A stretch of DNA of 64,000 nucleotides. It comes from Spirochaetales bacterium. GTDB lineage: Bacteria > Spirochaetota > Spirochaetia > SZUA-6 > JAFGRV01. The translations under genes were made by a program, and so were the position numbers. Below are positions 62,183 through 64,000 of this stretch, in pieces. The first letter of the stretch is position 1. Each line of letters opens with the position of its first letter. Under the pieces are notes generated by a model. It saw only the letters and a program-made list of their open reading frames with translations. It was not told where the DNA came from and did not search any database. The DNA lies in NCBI GenBank assembly GCA_016930085.1, contig JAFGHO010000008.1, forward strand, positions 96,146 to 160,145, in the 5' to 3' direction.

Positions 62183-64000
62183 TCATTCATCATACTCCAC
62201 ATTGACGCACCGCGAGGAACTTTCGTCACTGTATATACGGGCACTCGATGCGTAGGCGATGATGTAATAGCAATTTGTTCCTTCGGGCGCGCTCGTATGG
62301 GTATAAATCGATAAAATGGTTCTTCCCAATTTCCTGCCATTGCAGTAAACGTCATAGTCCGTCGCGCCATCAACATCGTACCAGCTGAGGCGTACCTCAT
62401 GGAATATCTCGTATATGGTGACGGAAGCCATACTCGGCCTGCTCAGGTCAGCATAGCCTTCATCCTGATCATAACTCAAATCGCTCGTGGAATCCGACGA
62501 TTCCGAGTATGCCATGACCTTGTAGGTATAGAGGAGTCCCGGGGTACAGTCGTCATCGATAAACGATGTCGTCCCGCTATCATCATATTCCCTGAAAGAT
62601 GAACTCTCCGATTTCCTGTAGATGATGTAGCTGTCGGCGCCGTCCACCCTGTTCCAGGTTACTCTTATGCTGTAAGTGGTGTCCCCGCGGGATGCGGTGA
62701 TATGGCCGGGTTCCTCGAGTTTGCGGTATCCGGTATCGTCAGGACTGAAATCGCTTTCCGATCCCGAGCTGCTCGCATACGCCTTGACCTTATAGTAGTA
62801 CAGGATGCCGGGACTGCATGAAGTGTCGGTATAACGTTCGGCCGTCAACCTGTCGGCGATTTTCGCATATGACCCATTGCGGCTTGCGGAACGGTAGAGG
62901 ATATATTGATCGGCACCGTACACATCGTCCCACTCGACACCGATATTGAAAAGGCTTGTTCCGTCCGCCGCCTCGACGGACGAAGGACATTCGAGTTTTC
63001 TGTGACCGGGATCATAACCGCTGTATTTCCCGTTCCCGGTTCCCGTGTTGTATCCCCTTGCACGGTAATAATACTGCTTCCCCGGCTGGGCCTGGGTGTC
63101 CCTGTAGCTTGTCGATGTCGACCTGCCGATTTCGGAATACGAGCCGCCTGTTGATGTGCTTCGTTCGACCTCGTACCTGTCCGCGTTGTCGATGCTTTTC
63201 CAGCTAATCTCGACATAATCTTCCGATGTCCCGTCCGATGCCCGGATATCATCCGGTGAAGCGAGAAGCAAAAAAACCCTTTCCGATCTGATAAAATCGC
63301 CGTAAGACCGCGATGAATCGGCATAGGCGCGAACACGGTAATAATAGGCTTGTCCGTTTTCAGCCGACTCGTCGTTATAGCGCGTTCCGGTTGTCATGGT
63401 GACATCCGAAAAGCTGGAACCGTTCGTGGAACGTTCGATCTCGTACCTGTCCGCCCCATCGACGCCGTCGAAAGTAACGGTAATCCGGTCGTTATCATCA
63501 TCTGCTTCGACGCTACATCTCGCCGGGGCATCGAGTACCCGATAGCCGGATACAGCGGGACTCAAATCACTGTCGCCCGCGGCCGCATGGGCCATGATCT
63601 TGTAGTAATAGAGTTTTCCCGGCACTGCCTTTGCATCAGAATAGACCGTTTCACCGATCGTTCCGCTTATATCCGTATAGCTTCCTGCCGTCGATTCACT
63701 CCGGTATACCGAATATCCGTCTGCTTCGGGAATCGAGTCCCATCTGATGACGACAGCAGAGACCGAACCGCCCAACGTATTGATGTCCGAAGGGATTTTC
63801 AATCCGGTGACAATGGAAGAGGTTTCCACAAAGGCCGAGTCTCCCGTATCGTTGAAAGCGCAGATCCTGTACGTATAGACGGTAAAGCTTTCGAGGCCTT
63901 CATCACGATAGGCAGTCGTATCCGGACCCAAAACGGTAATCACCTCAAAATCGGCGTTTCCCCCACTCCGGCGGAAAATCCTGAATCCTTCTTCGATATC
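62183..64000 (-). CDS. Fibronectin type III array, partial
   Basis: The C-terminal 605 residues of a larger protein whose start lies beyond the right edge: the frame stays open to base 64000, and the residues before the first possible start (EEGFRIFRRSG ... FEVITVLGPD) continue a fibronectin type III domain. At least six tandem domains of about 90 residues share the pattern W-x-VDGADRYEIERS ... Y-D ... GQAYYYRVRAY. Such arrays are common in secreted surface or polysaccharide-degrading proteins. No anchor is visible at its end. Confidence 0.85.
   Translation of the reverse strand, partial: DIEEGFRIFRRSGGNADFEVITVLGPDTTAYRDEGLESFTVYTYRICAFNDTGDSAFVETSSIVTGLKIPSDINTLGGSVSAVVIRWDSIPEADGYSVYRSESTAGSYTDISGTIGETVYSDAKAVPGKLYYYKIMAHAAAGDSDLSPAVSGYRVLDAPARCSVEADDDNDRITVTFDGVDGADRYEIERSTNGSSFSDVTMTTGTRYNDESAENGQAYYYRVRAYADSSRSYGDFIRSERVFLLLASPDDIRASDGTSEDYVEISWKSIDNADRYEVERSTSTGGSYSEIGRSTSTSYRDTQAQPGKQYYYRARGYNTGTGNGKYSGYDPGHRKLECPSSVEAADGTSLFNIGVEWDDVYGADQYILYRSASRNGSYAKIADRLTAERYTDTSCSPGILYYYKVKAYASSSGSESDFSPDDTGYRKLEEPGHITASRGDTTYSIRVTWNRVDGADSYIIYRKSESSSFREYDDSGTTSFIDDDCTPGLLYTYKVMAYSESSDSTSDLSYDQDEGYADLSRPSMASVTIYEIFHEVRLSWYDVDGATDYDVYCNGRKLGRTILSIYTHTSAPEGTNCYYIIAYASSARIYSDESSSRCVNVEYDE

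Noticed and set aside
1-64000. CRISPR arrays, insertion sequences and riboswitches
   Set aside because: No regular spaced repeats, transposase genes with terminal repeats or recognisable riboswitch cores were found by eye.

Overview
The window looks like ordinary chromosome from a spirochaete, probably a free-living or gut-associated anaerobe. The grounds are: an OmpA-family protein whose N-terminal barrel resembles the treponemal UPF0164 proteins; many secreted TPR proteins; a CsgG-like secreted protein; a CHASE2 adenylate cyclase; tandem signal peptidases; a superoxide reductase; and an encoded tmRNA beside smpB. Taxonomy is inferred from gene content only; no database was searched. No rRNA, tRNA, CRISPR array or intact insertion sequence was seen.

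Layout. 0-4 kb: a protein with a C-terminal HPr-like domain, followed by a pyruvate-phosphate-dikinase-like enzyme and a strong terminator. 4-10 kb: an uncharacterised gene, a large TPR protein, then purB and an unusually long, eukaryote-like guaA. 10-18 kb: a CsgG-like secreted protein, a lone receiver domain, a membrane/spermidine-synthase/TPR fusion, a dockerin-tagged CE3-type esterase and an ArsR regulator with a clear operator. 18-26 kb: a dockerin-tagged beta-helix protein, then a visibly AT-richer block (NTF2-like, SDR, CrtI-like oxidoreductase, lipoprotein, membrane-anchored protein) ending at a duplicated 3' end of the tmRNA gene. 26-36 kb: ssrA, smpB, a PEGA/formylglycine-enzyme-like protein, two signal peptidases, hemW, an ABC exporter, a glycine-rich lipoprotein and an alanine-type aminotransferase. 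36-44 kb: a subtilase carrying CBM3, cohesin-like and dockerin modules, an AbrB-type regulator facing two tiny ORFs, a UPF0164/FlgD-Ig/OmpA chimera, mazG and rpe. 44-64 kb: envelope TPR proteins, prs, recA, folK, scpA, scpB, rluB, rpsA, a sigma-54 activator, a TPR membrane protein, adenylate cyclase, lipoprotein, superoxide reductase and the C-terminal part of a fibronectin type III array that runs off the right edge.

Two themes cross the window. First, at least eight genes have a recognisable -35/-10 promoter whose predicted start of transcription falls within about 3 nt of the ATG and show no Shine-Dalgarno sequence, so leaderless mRNAs seem common here. Second, three separate secreted proteins carry dockerins whose six calcium loops all have I-V or I-T at the specificity positions, and one of these proteins also carries a CBM3 and a cohesin-like domain. 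This suggests a small spirochaetal system for assembling enzymes on polysaccharide.
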